Shown: piece after piece, positions 51,877 through 62,700 of the stretch
Position numbering within the stretch: the first letter of the stretch is position 1
Layout of the letters: every line of letters begins with the position of its first letter
NCBI GenBank assembly: GCA_965214115.1
Contig: CBDCAU010000010.1
Span: 1 to 64,000 of the forward strand
Length of the DNA stretch: 64,000 nt
Reading direction: 5' to 3'
Source: Owenweeksia sp965214115
GTDB lineage: Bacteria; Bacteroidota; Bacteroidia; Flavobacteriales; Schleiferiaceae
Notes under the pieces: model-generated
Databases searched by the model: none
Told to the model about the DNA's origin: nothing
What the model saw: the letters and a program-made list of their open reading frames with translations, nothing else
Position numbers and translations under genes: made by a program

Positions 51877-52071
51877 GGCGCGCCGCCCCACGGCGGGATC
51901 GCCTTTGGTTTTGACCGTTTGGTGGCGATTCTCGGCGGGCAGGAATCCATCCGGGATTTTATCGCTTTCCCAAAAAATAACGCCGGCAGGGATTTGATGA
52001 TTGACGCGCCCGCACCGTTGGACGAGGTGCAGTTGGCGGAGTTGAATTTAAGGGTGGAGTTGAGGGATTGA
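51877..52071 (+). pseudogene. Diverged second copy of the aspS 3' end
   Basis: 195 bp of the same length and reading frame as 50521-50715, encoding GAPPHGGIAFGFDRL ... LRVEL-R-D and a TGA. It differs from aspS at 20 bases, of which 18 are synonymous; only Ser to Pro and Gly to Arg change. There is no start codon or upstream aspS sequence. Confidence 0.9.
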
Positions 52072-52186
52072 TAAGTTCAGAATTGTTCCGCGTTCCGCGT
52101 TCGGTGTTATGTGTTTGGCGAACGCTGGGCAACGGTCTCCGACCCTGTCCATATTGGATGCTTTGAAATTGTCGGCAATCAGAATC

Positions 52187-54754
52187 TTACCTCTTCACAA
52201 AGCGAGAAACTTTTCGAGTCCCCTCTGATGAGGCTTTAAGAAAATACACCCCTAGAGGCAAATCAGCCACCTCGAAAATGTATTCGCCAAAAGCGGTTTT
52301 GCGGCTTTTCAGAATCCGAATTTGTCCGACCGCATCCACGATTTCAAAACGAACCTCACCCAACAAGGGACTGACTTCCACCTTCAGCATCTCATCCACG
52401 GGATTGGGGTAAAGCTTCACATACTTTGAGAAACTCTCATTCAAAGAAAAACTGTTGAAAGCAAAGGTGTCCGAAACCGTTTCGCAGCCATTGTTGTCCA
52501 CCACTTGGACGGCGTAATTTCCGTTCTGCCCAGCTACCCAAAAAGTGTCGGTGGCCGAAACAATGGGATTCCCGTTCACAAACCATTGATAAAAAGCCCA
52601 ATCATCCGAAACCGATAACGTGTCGAAGGACAACCCCACGGTTGGCGTATCGGGGCGCAGCACCGAAACCGTGACCAAGCCGCTGTCGCGGCAACCGTTT
52701 GCATATTCCACCACCGTTTGATATTGGGTGGAGCTGTCCGGACTGATCCAAACCGTGCTTCCCGAAATTCCCAAAGGTTTCCATTCCACCATCAAAATGG
52801 AGTCGGAAGACGAAACGGAAAGCCGGACACTGTCGCCCGGGCAAACAGAACTGTCATTGCTGATGGAAAGCGCGGGCAAATTGCCTTTGGAAAAAATGGT
52901 TACCGAATCCATTTTTTGGCAAACGCCGGAATCGCTTATCGAGAGATAGTAAGTGTGCGGAATACTGGCGGGACAAACTTGGGCAGTGCCGCCACTATCG
53001 ATTATGGAATCCTCGTCCAGCCAAAACAGATTGTAAAGATTGCTGTCCAAGGAGGTGGAAAGTTCGACGCAGGTCGCGTTGCAAACAGAGTCGGAACTGG
53101 CGGAAATTTGGTAGGCGGGCAGCACCAAGGAATCAATCATTACCAAAATGGTATCGGTGTCGCTTCCCTTGGAATTGGTGGCCGTGACCCAATAGCTGGC
53201 GGCGCTGTCGATAAGGATGCTTTGGGTGGTGTCCCCAGTACTCCACAGAAAAGTGGAACCGGGGTTTCCCGCGTCCAAATCCACGCTTTCACAAATGGTC
53301 GTATCGGGCGGAAACCGCACTATTGGTGGATTGATCACTTCATAGGCTCCAATGTCGGGGAAATTGGGATTGCGGAAGTTGCCCAAAAAATCCTTGGGTA
53401 CAGCGGGAATCGGAAAACCTCCGCTGTCGATTTCAGGCGCAAGCGAAAGGCTGGGATTTAGGCTATCAAACTGCGGTGGTGCAAAAACGGAATTGGAATC
53501 GCCCCAGCTCATCTGATGTTGCGCCAAAGTAGAATCCGTGGAGCCGGACGACCCAGTGGTAAGACTGATGGGCCCTGTAGTGTAATAAAGGTTGTAATCG
53601 GCTGGCAGGCTACAGCCAAAATTGGTAGGGTTTAATTTGAAAATGGGTCCACCAAATTCGTGGACGAGTATGTTATTGTATATTCTTGAATTAGAAAACC
53701 TGCACGAAGATTCAATTACGGGGTCGCTTGCTGGACTGCCTAAATACCTGACGGTATTATGAGCGAAAGTTCCATTTTGAAGCGCCCTTCCGAAGCGGCT
53801 CAACGTAATGGCCGCCGACCCGTTGAAAGCCAGCGACCTTATGATGAAAACGTTGTTCACTATAAAGGATGGTTCGGGGGATAGAGCGTGGGAAGACAAT
53901 CGCAACCCCTGTACCTCGCGCGACCCCCCGCCCAAGTGGGTGACGTAATTATTTTTTATGGTGAGCCGCCGAGGACTATTCAGGTTGATGAGAATATTGG
54001 CGCCGCTGTTGAAATAAGAACCAATTATTCGGCAACCGATAATGTTTAGGTTATCCGCGTTAGTGATTTGAAGTGACCAATCCCCACCGTGGAACTCGCA
54101 GTTTTCTATAAAAATGTTGTCCACCGTAGATTGTTGGAAATCGAGAATCGCCAAGTCTCGCCGCGAAAAATCAAAAAGGCAGTTCCTAATTGTCAGGTTT
54201 GAATCCATCCTGACATTTAGGAGGGTCGTCTCACTTTCCTGCTGAAAGGCTGAATCCCCTATGATACGGCAGTTTAGGATTTCATAATCGTGGCCGCGGC
54301 TGAGGATGACGCAAGGTACAAAAGGATAGAACTGCTGGAAGGTCAGGTCTTTCAGGCGGATATAATCGGAATGAAATGTGCCGAGGACGTGAGTTTCGGG
54401 CAAGATTGTATCCGAACGTATAGTCACGTCAGAGCTGTCGCCCGTTTCCGATTGGAAAGTCACCCAAGAAGTATCGTTGGAACCGTTGATTGAATCAATG
54501 ATTACCGCTGAGGTGTAATATGTCCCTGAACGTATATTGAATGTTACTGACCCGCTAATACCCAAAGAATCCAAAGCATCATTGGCCGCCGCGAGGGTGG
54601 GGTAATCGGGATTAGTGCCGCCGATGGTGTAGATGCCGGAGAGGGGTTGAGCCATCAACGAGGTGGCAGAAGAAAAAAGTAGCAAAAACCCAAAAATCAC
54701 CATTTTTAAAAGATTGAACCCTTCAAATATTTTCTTGCACATACTAAAACTCAC
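52187..54754 (-). CDS. T9SS-secreted parallel beta-helix protein with PKD/Ig-like domains
   Basis: 855 residues. A signal peptide ends at SLMAQ (residue 35), then PLSGIYTIGGTNPDYPTLAAANDALDSLG, the standard start of Bacteroidota right-handed beta-helix proteins. Repeated short parallel strands (IRDCLFDF, IIGCRIIG, IKNNYVTHLG types) run to about residue 450, then Ig/PKD-like repeats (IRFPPDTTICESVDLDAG-type) and a type A sorting domain (VKLYPNPVDEMLKVEV). Probably a polysaccharide-binding or lyase-like surface protein; no catalytic site is evident. The N-terminal segment is reused in two fragments on the other side of the aspS repeat. Confidence 0.82.
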   Translation of the reverse strand: MSFSMCKKIFEGFNLLKMVIFGFLLLFSSATSLMAQPLSGIYTIGGTNPDYPTLAAANDALDSLGISGSVTFNIRSGTYYTSAVIIDSINGSNDTSWVTFQSETGDSSDVTIRSDTILPETHVLGTFHSDYIRLKDLTFQQFYPFVPCVILSRGHDYEILNCRIIGDSAFQQESETTLLNVRMDSNLTIRNCLFDFSRRDLAILDFQQSTVDNIFIENCEFHGGDWSLQITNADNLNIIGCRIIGSYFNSGANILINLNSPRRLTIKNNYVTHLGGGSREVQGLRLSSHALSPEPSFIVNNVFIIRSLAFNGSAAITLSRFGRALQNGTFAHNTVRYLGSPASDPVIESSCRFSNSRIYNNILVHEFGGPIFKLNPTNFGCSLPADYNLYYTTGPISLTTGSSGSTDSTLAQHQMSWGDSNSVFAPPQFDSLNPSLSLAPEIDSGGFPIPAVPKDFLGNFRNPNFPDIGAYEVINPPIVRFPPDTTICESVDLDAGNPGSTFLWSTGDTTQSILIDSAASYWVTATNSKGSDTDTILVMIDSLVLPAYQISASSDSVCNATCVELSTSLDSNLYNLFWLDEDSIIDSGGTAQVCPASIPHTYYLSISDSGVCQKMDSVTIFSKGNLPALSISNDSSVCPGDSVRLSVSSSDSILMVEWKPLGISGSTVWISPDSSTQYQTVVEYANGCRDSGLVTVSVLRPDTPTVGLSFDTLSVSDDWAFYQWFVNGNPIVSATDTFWVAGQNGNYAVQVVDNNGCETVSDTFAFNSFSLNESFSKYVKLYPNPVDEMLKVEVSPLLGEVRFEIVDAVGQIRILKSRKTAFGEYIFEVADLPLGVYFLKASSEGTRKVSRFVKR

Positions 54755-54802
54755 AGTTTAAAAGCCCCAAATCAGAGCTTTTCAATAACATTATTACTCG
54801 GA

Positions 54803-54810
54803 CAAATATA
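54803..54810 (-). promoter_or_regulatory. -7 promoter box TATATTTG for the beta-helix gene
   Basis: Exact TAnnTTTG on the minus strand, 48 nt before the proposed ATG, in the segment duplicated at 51798. Confidence 0.5.
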
Positions 54811-55077
54811 GGCGGTGAAATACGTCAAGCCGTAATTTGCCCGAACGAAGTCAAGACCTGAGAACTTGACCAAGGTGGTTTGGTGCAAATCGCAAAGTCG
54901 CGTCAGCGAACATTTTGACAGATTCTCACAAACAGGAAACTTTCAAACCTACCGCCGCGCCACTTTTTTCCATAGCTTCGCCATCTGCAACTCATTGATT
55001 GTCAGATTCTCTATAAAAATTTTCTGACAAGTTTTAACCAAACCGTTTCATTCTCAACATTCTAAAAACAATCCGCC
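54811..55077. other. Intergenic region between divergent secreted-protein genes
   Basis: Together with 54755-54810 this gap is 323 bp. Apart from the -7 box of the beta-helix gene I see no ORF, hairpin or repeat; no clear TAnnTTTG precedes the GTG at 55078. Confidence 0.5.
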
Positions 55078-58000
55078 GTGAAAAAAATCCTACCTCTTTT
55101 CCTGCTCGCTTTCCTATTTCAGGATGCCACTTTTCAAATTTCGTTTTCCGAAAAAGAAATCTTTAAAGACTTTGTGGAAAACCACCGTTTTTCCGTAAGG
55201 GAAAAACTGACGCCCGCGCAAATCAAGGAAATCCCAAAGCGCGACCGGCCCGATCTTGCTTGGGAACAGAACTTTTTGGCCACGATGAATCCGGCTTTGG
55301 GGCGACCTACTCCCGAAAAATTGCCGCCCGTATTGGCCCAAGTGCAGCAGATTAAAAACCAAGTGGCGCCCATCGCCCCAGGCGCGGCCGGCTCGCCGTG
55401 GACGGAGCGCGGCCCCGACAACGTGGGCGGCCGCACCCGCGCCCTGATGTACGACCCCAATGATCCCACCGGAAAGAAAGTATGGGCCGGTGCCGTGGCG
55501 GGCGGGCTTTGGTACAACGACGACATTACCAGCTCCACTTCCCAGTGGCAATCGGTGGATGATTTCTGGGACAATATCGCCGTCTCGTCCATTGCCCACG
55601 ATCCTACCAACACGCAAATTTTTTACGTAGGCACGGGCGAAAGCTGGGGGCAATCTTTCAGCGGGACGCGCGGCGCAGGCGTTTGGAAAACCACTGACGG
55701 GGGAACCACGTGGACGCTGCTTTCCGCTACCACGGGATTTTATTACGTGACCGATGTAGCTGTGAATCAAGAAAATGGCAACGGCGTTTTGTACGTCGGC
55801 GTAACGGGTTTTTTCAACAATGGCCAAACGCACGGCTTTGCCGACGAAGGTTTGCAGCGCTCTACCAATGGCGGCACATCGTTCACGCAAGTGATGCCAA
55901 ACGTGCCCGGCAATTCGTTCAATTTTGCGGTAGCGGATATTGAGATTTCGAAAGACAGCACGGTTTGGGTGGGCACCACGCAATCGGCGGCGGGTTTTTC
56001 CGACCGAGGCGGCGGCCGCATTTTGAAAAGCAGCAACGGCACCTCTTGGTCCATCGAATACACGGGCACCAGCGCCGAGCGCGTGGAACTGGCCTGCGCC
56101 CCCAGCGACGAAGATTATGTGTATGCGATGATGGAAGTGAGCAGCCAAGTGGGCGTGTTCGTAAAAACCACCAACGGCGGCACCACTTGGAGCAATATGA
56201 CCGAACCGAACGATGCCGACCCCGGTATCCCCAGCGGCGATTTTTCGCGCGGGCAGGCTTGGTACGATATGATTTTGGCGGTGGATCCCAACAACCGCAA
56301 CCGCGTGATTACCGGCGCCGTCGACCTTTTCAAAACCACCAACGGCGGCAGCTCGTGGAGCCAAATCAGCCACTGGTATGGCGGGTTCACCTATCCTTAT
56401 GTCCACGCCGACCAGCATTCGATGGCCTTCAAACCCGGTTCGTCCACCGAGGTCATCTTTGGCCACGATGGCGGCGTTACGCGTTCCACCAACATTACAT
56501 CCAGCAGCCCTTCTTTTTCATCTTTAAATAATGGTTACAACGTCACCCAGTTTTACGCTTGCGCTATCCACCCCACGGCGGGCACGGATTATTTCTTGGG
56601 CGGCACGCAGGACAATGGCTCGCAGCAATTCAGCACCGCTGGGATGAACTCCACGGTGGAAGCCACGGGCGGCGACGGGGCGTTTTGCTTTATCGATCAA
56701 ACCAATTCCAGCTATCAAATTACCAGCTATGTATATAATAGCTTCTGGCGTTCCACCAATGGCGGTTTCAGTTTTCAAAACCCGCGGATGCAGAGCGATT
56801 TCAACACCGGCCGTTTTATCAACCCCGCCGATTATGACGATCAGCAAGACGTGCTTTTTTCCGCGCGCACTTCTTCCACCATCAATCGAATTACCAACGT
56901 GGGCGGCTCGCCCAGCGTGAGTAGTTTTTCCGTCAGCGGGATGAGCAGCTTGGCCTCGGCGCTGCGGGTTTCGCCTTACACCACCACTTCCACCACCCTC
57001 TTTGTAGGCACCGGCGGTGGCGATTTATATAAAATCACCAACGCAGACGGCAGCTCGCCCAGTTCGTCCAGCATCGGCGGCAGCCTGCCCAGCGGCTACA
57101 TTTCTTGTATCGAAATCGGCGCGAACGAAAATCAGATTTTGGTCACTTATTCCAATTATGGATTGACCTCGGTGTGGTACACCAGCAACGGCGGCCTTAC
57201 GTGGAGCAACAAAGAAGGTAGCCTGCCCGATATGCCCGTGCGCTGGGCGCTTTTTAATCCCAATGATAGAAATGAAGTGATTTTGGCCACCGAGGTGGGC
57301 GTTTGGAGCACCACGAATTTCAATAATGTAAATCCCGCTTGGACGCCCAGCAATAGTGGGCTTTCGAACGTGCGCGTGGATATGTTGCAGATCCGTGACA
57401 GCGACGGCGAAATCATCGCGGCCACACACGGGCGCGGTTTATTTTCGGGCAGCTTTGCGCAAGTGGTCGCGACGCCCGTGGCCGATTTCCGACTCACTTT
57501 GGGATTTCCCTGTTTGAACGAAACGGTACAATTTACCGACAGCAGCACCGGCGTTCCCACGTCTTGGCAATGGAACTTTAGTCCGAACACTGTCAATTTT
57601 GTGAACGGCACTTCGGCCACCAGCCAAAACCCAGCGGTGCAGTTTACGGACACGGGCTGGTACGATGTTACCTTGATTGTTTCCAACGCGATGGGCAGCG
57701 ATTCCCTCGCGGTTTCGCAACTGGTGCGGGCGGGTGGCGCGGCAATGCCTTATCTGGAAACCTTCGAGGCCAACTCCACCACTTTCCACGGCCTGAGGGT
57801 CAGCAATCCCGATCAAAATATTACTTGGGCCATCACCTTGGTGGGCGGCACCTCCCCCGGCAACCGCGCGGCTTATGTGGACAATTTTGATTACAACGCC
57901 GCCGGGCAGGTTGACGGCCTGCTTACGCCCGCCATCGATTTGAGCGGCTACAACGCGGCCACGCTTTCGTTTGACTATGCCTACCGGAATTTTTCGGCCA

Positions 58001-59553
58001 CTTTCAAAGACAGCCTGGCTGTGTACGCCAGCACCAACTGCGGCGCCACTTGGACGCGCATCGCTTTTTATGAAGAAACGGGTTCGCAAAACTTCGCCAC
58101 CGGAATGCCGCTGGGCACGGAGTTTACGCCCAGCACTTCTTCCGATTGGTGCGGCGCCACCGGTAATCCCGCTTGTCCTTCGCTAAACTTGAGTGCGTTT
58201 GTAGGGCAGCCCAGCGTAAAATTCAGGTTCGATAATTTGTGCGGCTACGGCAACAATATTTATATCGATAATATAAACGTAACCGGAACGCAAGGCGCGC
58301 TGCCGCCCACCGCCGATTTCTCCGCCAACCAAACGAGCATCTGCGCCAGCGACACGGTGGCCTTTTTTGACAATTCTTCCCAAAATCCCACCGCTTGGAG
58401 CTGGACTTTCACGCCCGGCACAGTCACTTTTGTGAACGGGACTTCGGCCACGTCGCAGGATCCCGAAGTGCGTTTCAACGCGGGCGGCAACTACACCGTG
58501 GCGCTGACTTCCACCAACGCCGCCGGAAACGACACCGAAACCAAGACGGGCTACATCAGCGTCGGCTCATCGTCCACGCCCACGGTTTCCATTTCGGCCA
58601 ACCAAATCTCGCAGTGCGTGGGTTCGCAGTTCACTTTTACATCCAACGTAACCAATGGCGGCAGCAATCCCACCTACCAATGGAAGCTGAACGGCAACAA
58701 CGTTTGGGGAAATTTGCCCACTTATTTTGGCAGCAATTTTTCCAACAACGACCAGATTTCTTTGGAAATTACCTCCAACTCCAATTGCGTGACGCAAACC
58801 GTGGCCGCTTCCAACGTGGTTACGATTTCGGTAACGCCGCCCCCTGCCGTTTCCATCGGATTTGCGCAGGGCGCTCCCAGTGGGCCGCTATGCAAAAACG
58901 ATCCAGCAGTCAGTCTTACGGGAACGCCAAGCGGTGGCACTTTCAGCGGGCCGGGCGTCAGTGGCAGTCAGTTTACGCCCGCTGCGGCTGGCACGGGTTC
59001 GCATTTTATTTTCTATGATTATACCGATGCGAGCGGCTGTTCCAACCAAGACAGCGTGAGCGTCCCCGTGGAAATCGTGCCGAAGCCCACCATCACCATC
59101 AACGGCTTTACGATGACCTGCCAGCAAAATGGCTACAATTATCAATGGTACGATGGCGGCCTCCCGATCACCGGCGCCACCACCCAGACGTACACGGCCA
59201 CCAAAAACGGCACGTATTCCGTGCGCATCAGCCTTACCAATTGTTTTGATGATTCGGATCCGCTGACCATCACCGACTTTTCGCAAAGTGAACTGAAGAT
59301 AGCCTACGGTTTCAAACTTTTCCCGAACCCCGCGCAAGATGAATTTCAATTTACAATGGAAAATCTGGGTGCATCCGATTTTCATTATGAAATCCTTTCT
59401 GCGGACGGGAAAATCTTGCTGCAAAAGCAGGGGGCGGCCGGCGCGAAAATTTCCGAAACGGTTTCCCTAAAAAATATGGCGTCCGGCGTTTATATTTTCA
59501 AAATCCAAATCGGGGACGTTTGGCTGCACGAACCCGTACGGGTTTTGCGGTAG
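55078..59553 (+). CDS. Giant T9SS-secreted BNR propeller/PKD/jelly-roll protein
   Basis: 1491 residues from GTG 55078, with signal peptide KKILPLFLLAFLFQDA. After a charged N-terminal region comes a sortilin/BNR-like beta-propeller (about 125-795) with repeated Asp boxes such as TTDGGTTW, STNGGTSF and TSNGGLTW, then a PKD domain (800-885, PVADFRLTLGFPC), a jelly-roll (889-1068, ending IYIDNINVTG), a second PKD (1076-1165), Ig-like domains and a type A sorting domain from about 1411 (FKLFPNPAQDEFQF). The propeller suggests glycan or peptide binding; no hydrolase residues are recognised. A tandem paralogue follows. Confidence 0.88.
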   Translation: MKKILPLFLLAFLFQDATFQISFSEKEIFKDFVENHRFSVREKLTPAQIKEIPKRDRPDLAWEQNFLATMNPALGRPTPEKLPPVLAQVQQIKNQVAPIAPGAAGSPWTERGPDNVGGRTRALMYDPNDPTGKKVWAGAVAGGLWYNDDITSSTSQWQSVDDFWDNIAVSSIAHDPTNTQIFYVGTGESWGQSFSGTRGAGVWKTTDGGTTWTLLSATTGFYYVTDVAVNQENGNGVLYVGVTGFFNNGQTHGFADEGLQRSTNGGTSFTQVMPNVPGNSFNFAVADIEISKDSTVWVGTTQSAAGFSDRGGGRILKSSNGTSWSIEYTGTSAERVELACAPSDEDYVYAMMEVSSQVGVFVKTTNGGTTWSNMTEPNDADPGIPSGDFSRGQAWYDMILAVDPNNRNRVITGAVDLFKTTNGGSSWSQISHWYGGFTYPYVHADQHSMAFKPGSSTEVIFGHDGGVTRSTNITSSSPSFSSLNNGYNVTQFYACAIHPTAGTDYFLGGTQDNGSQQFSTAGMNSTVEATGGDGAFCFIDQTNSSYQITSYVYNSFWRSTNGGFSFQNPRMQSDFNTGRFINPADYDDQQDVLFSARTSSTINRITNVGGSPSVSSFSVSGMSSLASALRVSPYTTTSTTLFVGTGGGDLYKITNADGSSPSSSSIGGSLPSGYISCIEIGANENQILVTYSNYGLTSVWYTSNGGLTWSNKEGSLPDMPVRWALFNPNDRNEVILATEVGVWSTTNFNNVNPAWTPSNSGLSNVRVDMLQIRDSDGEIIAATHGRGLFSGSFAQVVATPVADFRLTLGFPCLNETVQFTDSSTGVPTSWQWNFSPNTVNFVNGTSATSQNPAVQFTDTGWYDVTLIVSNAMGSDSLAVSQLVRAGGAAMPYLETFEANSTTFHGLRVSNPDQNITWAITLVGGTSPGNRAAYVDNFDYNAAGQVDGLLTPAIDLSGYNAATLSFDYAYRNFSATFKDSLAVYASTNCGATWTRIAFYEETGSQNFATGMPLGTEFTPSTSSDWCGATGNPACPSLNLSAFVGQPSVKFRFDNLCGYGNNIYIDNINVTGTQGALPPTADFSANQTSICASDTVAFFDNSSQNPTAWSWTFTPGTVTFVNGTSATSQDPEVRFNAGGNYTVALTSTNAAGNDTETKTGYISVGSSSTPTVSISANQISQCVGSQFTFTSNVTNGGSNPTYQWKLNGNNVWGNLPTYFGSNFSNNDQISLEITSNSNCVTQTVAASNVVTISVTPPPAVSIGFAQGAPSGPLCKNDPAVSLTGTPSGGTFSGPGVSGSQFTPAAAGTGSHFIFYDYTDASGCSNQDSVSVPVEIVPKPTITINGFTMTCQQNGYNYQWYDGGLPITGATTQTYTATKNGTYSVRISLTNCFDDSDPLTITDFSQSELKIAYGFKLFPNPAQDEFQFTMENLGASDFHYEILSADGKILLQKQGAAGAKISETVSLKNMASGVYIFKIQIGDVWLHEPVRVLR

Positions 59554-59575
59554 GATTTGCATCGCCAAAATGAAC

Positions 59576-59627
59576 AAAGGCGCAGGGCAACTGTCTAACT
59601 GACAATTGTTCTGCGCCTTTCCTTTTA
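59576..59627 (+). terminator. Rho-independent terminator
   Basis: AAAGGCGCAG pairs exactly with CTGCGCCTTT across a 25-nt loop, followed by CCTTTTAT, 23 bp after the preceding stop. Confidence 0.85.
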
Positions 59628-59710
59628 TCTTCGCCTACCCGATTTTAACAAGAAATTTGAGCCCCTCTTTTTGGTGGGCTTTTCACCACGCTTTCGCGTA
59701 AATTCATAGT

Positions 59711-62700
59711 ATGAAAAACATTCTTATAGGAATATTCACGGTCATTTTGGGAATGTGCTACGGTCAATCCGCCGATTGGGTGGACCAGATGCACGATCCC
59801 AATGTAAATTTCTACACCGTCCAGCAATCGTTTGAAAACTATTGGAAAGAACGCGAGGTGGAGAAAGGCAAGGGCTGGAAACAGTTCAAACGCTGGGAGG
59901 CTTTTATGGCGCCGCGCGTGTATCCCTCCGGCGAGCGTCCCAATCCTTCCATATTGGCCGCCGAATATTTTAAAATGGAAGCGGAATCTACCGCACCGAC
60001 CGGACAATGGAAACCGCTCGGGCCGTATGACGGGCCCAGTTTGGGCGGCGTGGGTCGTGTAAACTGCATCGCTTTCCACCCCACCAACTCCCAAATTATG
60101 TGGGTGGGCACACCGGCGGGCGGCCTTTGGAAAAGTACCGACGGCGGCCAAACGTGGATGACCAACACCGACCAACTGACGAATCTCGGCGTATCGGCCA
60201 TCGCCGTGCATCCCACCAACGACAGTATTTTGTACATCGCCACGGGCGACAATGATGCGGGCGACACTTACAGCTACGGCATCCTGAAATCCTCCGACGG
60301 CGGATTGACGTATGCTCCCACTGGGTTGAGTTTTCCGGTGCAAAACCAAGTGCGGGTGGGCGACATCAAAATCAACCCCACCAACCCCAATGTTTTGGTG
60401 GTTTCCTCGCGGGCCGGCATTTACCGCAGCACCAATGCGGGAGTTTCTTGGCTGCAAGTGCAGAGCGGCTCGTTTGACAGGATGGAACAAAAGCCGGGGA
60501 GCGACAGCGTGCTTTACGCCAGCACCATCAGCGGCAGCTCTTGCCGCATCTACCGCAGCACCAACGCGGGCAAGACGTGGGCGCAACTCAGTATTCCGGC
60601 GATGCCCATCAACAACGCGCGGCGCATAGAACTGGCCGTGACCCCTGACGATCCGAACTATGTGTATGCCGTGGTAGGCGCTTCCAACAATGGTTTCGAA
60701 GGCATTTATCGCAGCACGAACGGCGGGGATACTTGGACGCAGCGCGCCAACTCTCCCAACCTATTGGGATGGAGCACCACGGGCAGCGACCAAGGCGGGC
60801 AGGCTTGGTATGATCTGGCACTGGCCGTGAATCCCAATGATAAAAATGAACTTTTTGTAGGCGGTGTAAATATCTGGAGCAGCAGCAATGGTGGCAGTTC
60901 TTGGAGCCTTGCCGCGCATTGGTTTGGCGGCGGCAATCGGCCTTTCGTACACGCGGATATCCATTGGCTCGCCTTCAGCCCAAATACCACGGGGGTTTTT
61001 GCCTGTACGGATGGCGGGCTTTACCACGACATTATCGGACAGAAAAACTGGGACGCGCTGAACGACGGGATGAACATCACCCAATATTACCGACTGGGCG
61101 CGGCGGCCAGTGATACCACCCGCATACTGGCCGGAGCGCAAGACAACGGTACGCACCGCTATGTAAGCGGAAACTGGGCGCACGTAAACGGTGGCGATGG
61201 AATGGAATGCGCCATTAATCCCGAAAATTCGAACGTGATGTATGCCTCGTCGCAGTATGGCAACATCCGCAAATCCACCAATGGTGGCTCGAGTTTCAAC
61301 GCCAATTTTAATCTGCCCCCGACTGGAAATGGAAACTGGGTAACGCCCTACCAATTGGATCCCCAGCACCCCGATACGATGTACGCTGGCTACGATCGCA
61401 TGTGGCGGTCTTACAATGGCGGCGCGAGTTTCACCGCCGTTTCGCCCAGCAACTTGACGGGCGGCAACAACATTGACCAAATGGCCATCGCCCCGCGCCA
61501 CGAAAACGTGCTGTACATTTCGGAAGGCGACCGACTGTGGCGCAGCAATGATTACGGCGCAAACTGGTCGCAGCGCAACCCGCCGGGCAATAACGCTATC
61601 ACGTATATCACGGTATCGTATGAAGATCCCGACCACGTCATCATCAGCCGCAGCGGCTACAGCTCGAACCAAAAAGTGTATGAATCCCGCGACGGGGGCA
61701 GCTCTTGGACAAACCTCTCGGCCGGGCTACCCAACGTGCCGGCCAACGCGGTAACGATTGAAAATGGCAATGAGCAAGGCATTTATGTAGGTACGGATTT
61801 AGGCGTGTTTTACCGCGACAGCGAAACGGACGGTTGGCAAGATTTTAACCAAGACCTGCCCAATGTAATTATGAACGAACTGGAAATCAATTACATCAAC
61901 AACAAAATCCGTATCGCCACTTACGGTCGCGGGTTGTGGGAATCGCCGCTGTACCGTGATTTGGTAAAACCCAAAGCGCGGATGGAAATCGCCCAGAATA
62001 TTTGCTTGGGCGACACGGCCACCTTGTTGGACGCTTCTTTTTACGACCCCAATAATTTCGAATGGACAATCACTCCCACCACTTTTTCCTTTGTGAATGG
62101 CACTTCCGCCACTTCCCAAAATCCCGAAATTTACTTTTCGCAAAAAGGGATTTACAACGTGAAACTGAACGTGAGCAACGAAAACGGTGAGGATTCACTC
62201 TTAGTGACCAGCGCGCTGGCGGTGGGCGGTTATCCGCTGACGTATCAAAATGATTTTGAAGAAATTCCTCCTTTCCAAAAATTTGAAACCCCCGAAATAG
62301 CCGACGGAAAATGGCAACGTACGGAAACCAGCGGCAATGGCAGTTTTGTAGCACCATTGCGCAATGCCACCGTGGGCGCGGAATTCGAGTTGATTTCGCC
62401 GCCGATCAGTTTTGAAAACCACGATTCCGTTTGGATGAGCTTCCGCCACGCTTATGGCGGCCGAGGCGCCAATACCAGCGACAGCCTGAAAATTTACGCC
62501 GCCACGGGATGCTCCAGCAATTGGACGCTGGTGGCCGCGCTGGGCGAAGACGGCAGCCAAAATTTCATCACCGCCTCCCCTACCAATTCCGTGTTCAAAC
62601 CTTCCAACGGCCAATGGTGCGGCAATTCGTTGGCGGCTTGCAACACATTGAACCTGAGTTCCTTGGCGGGAATGGAAGGCGTTCGGCTGCGTTTTGTGGC

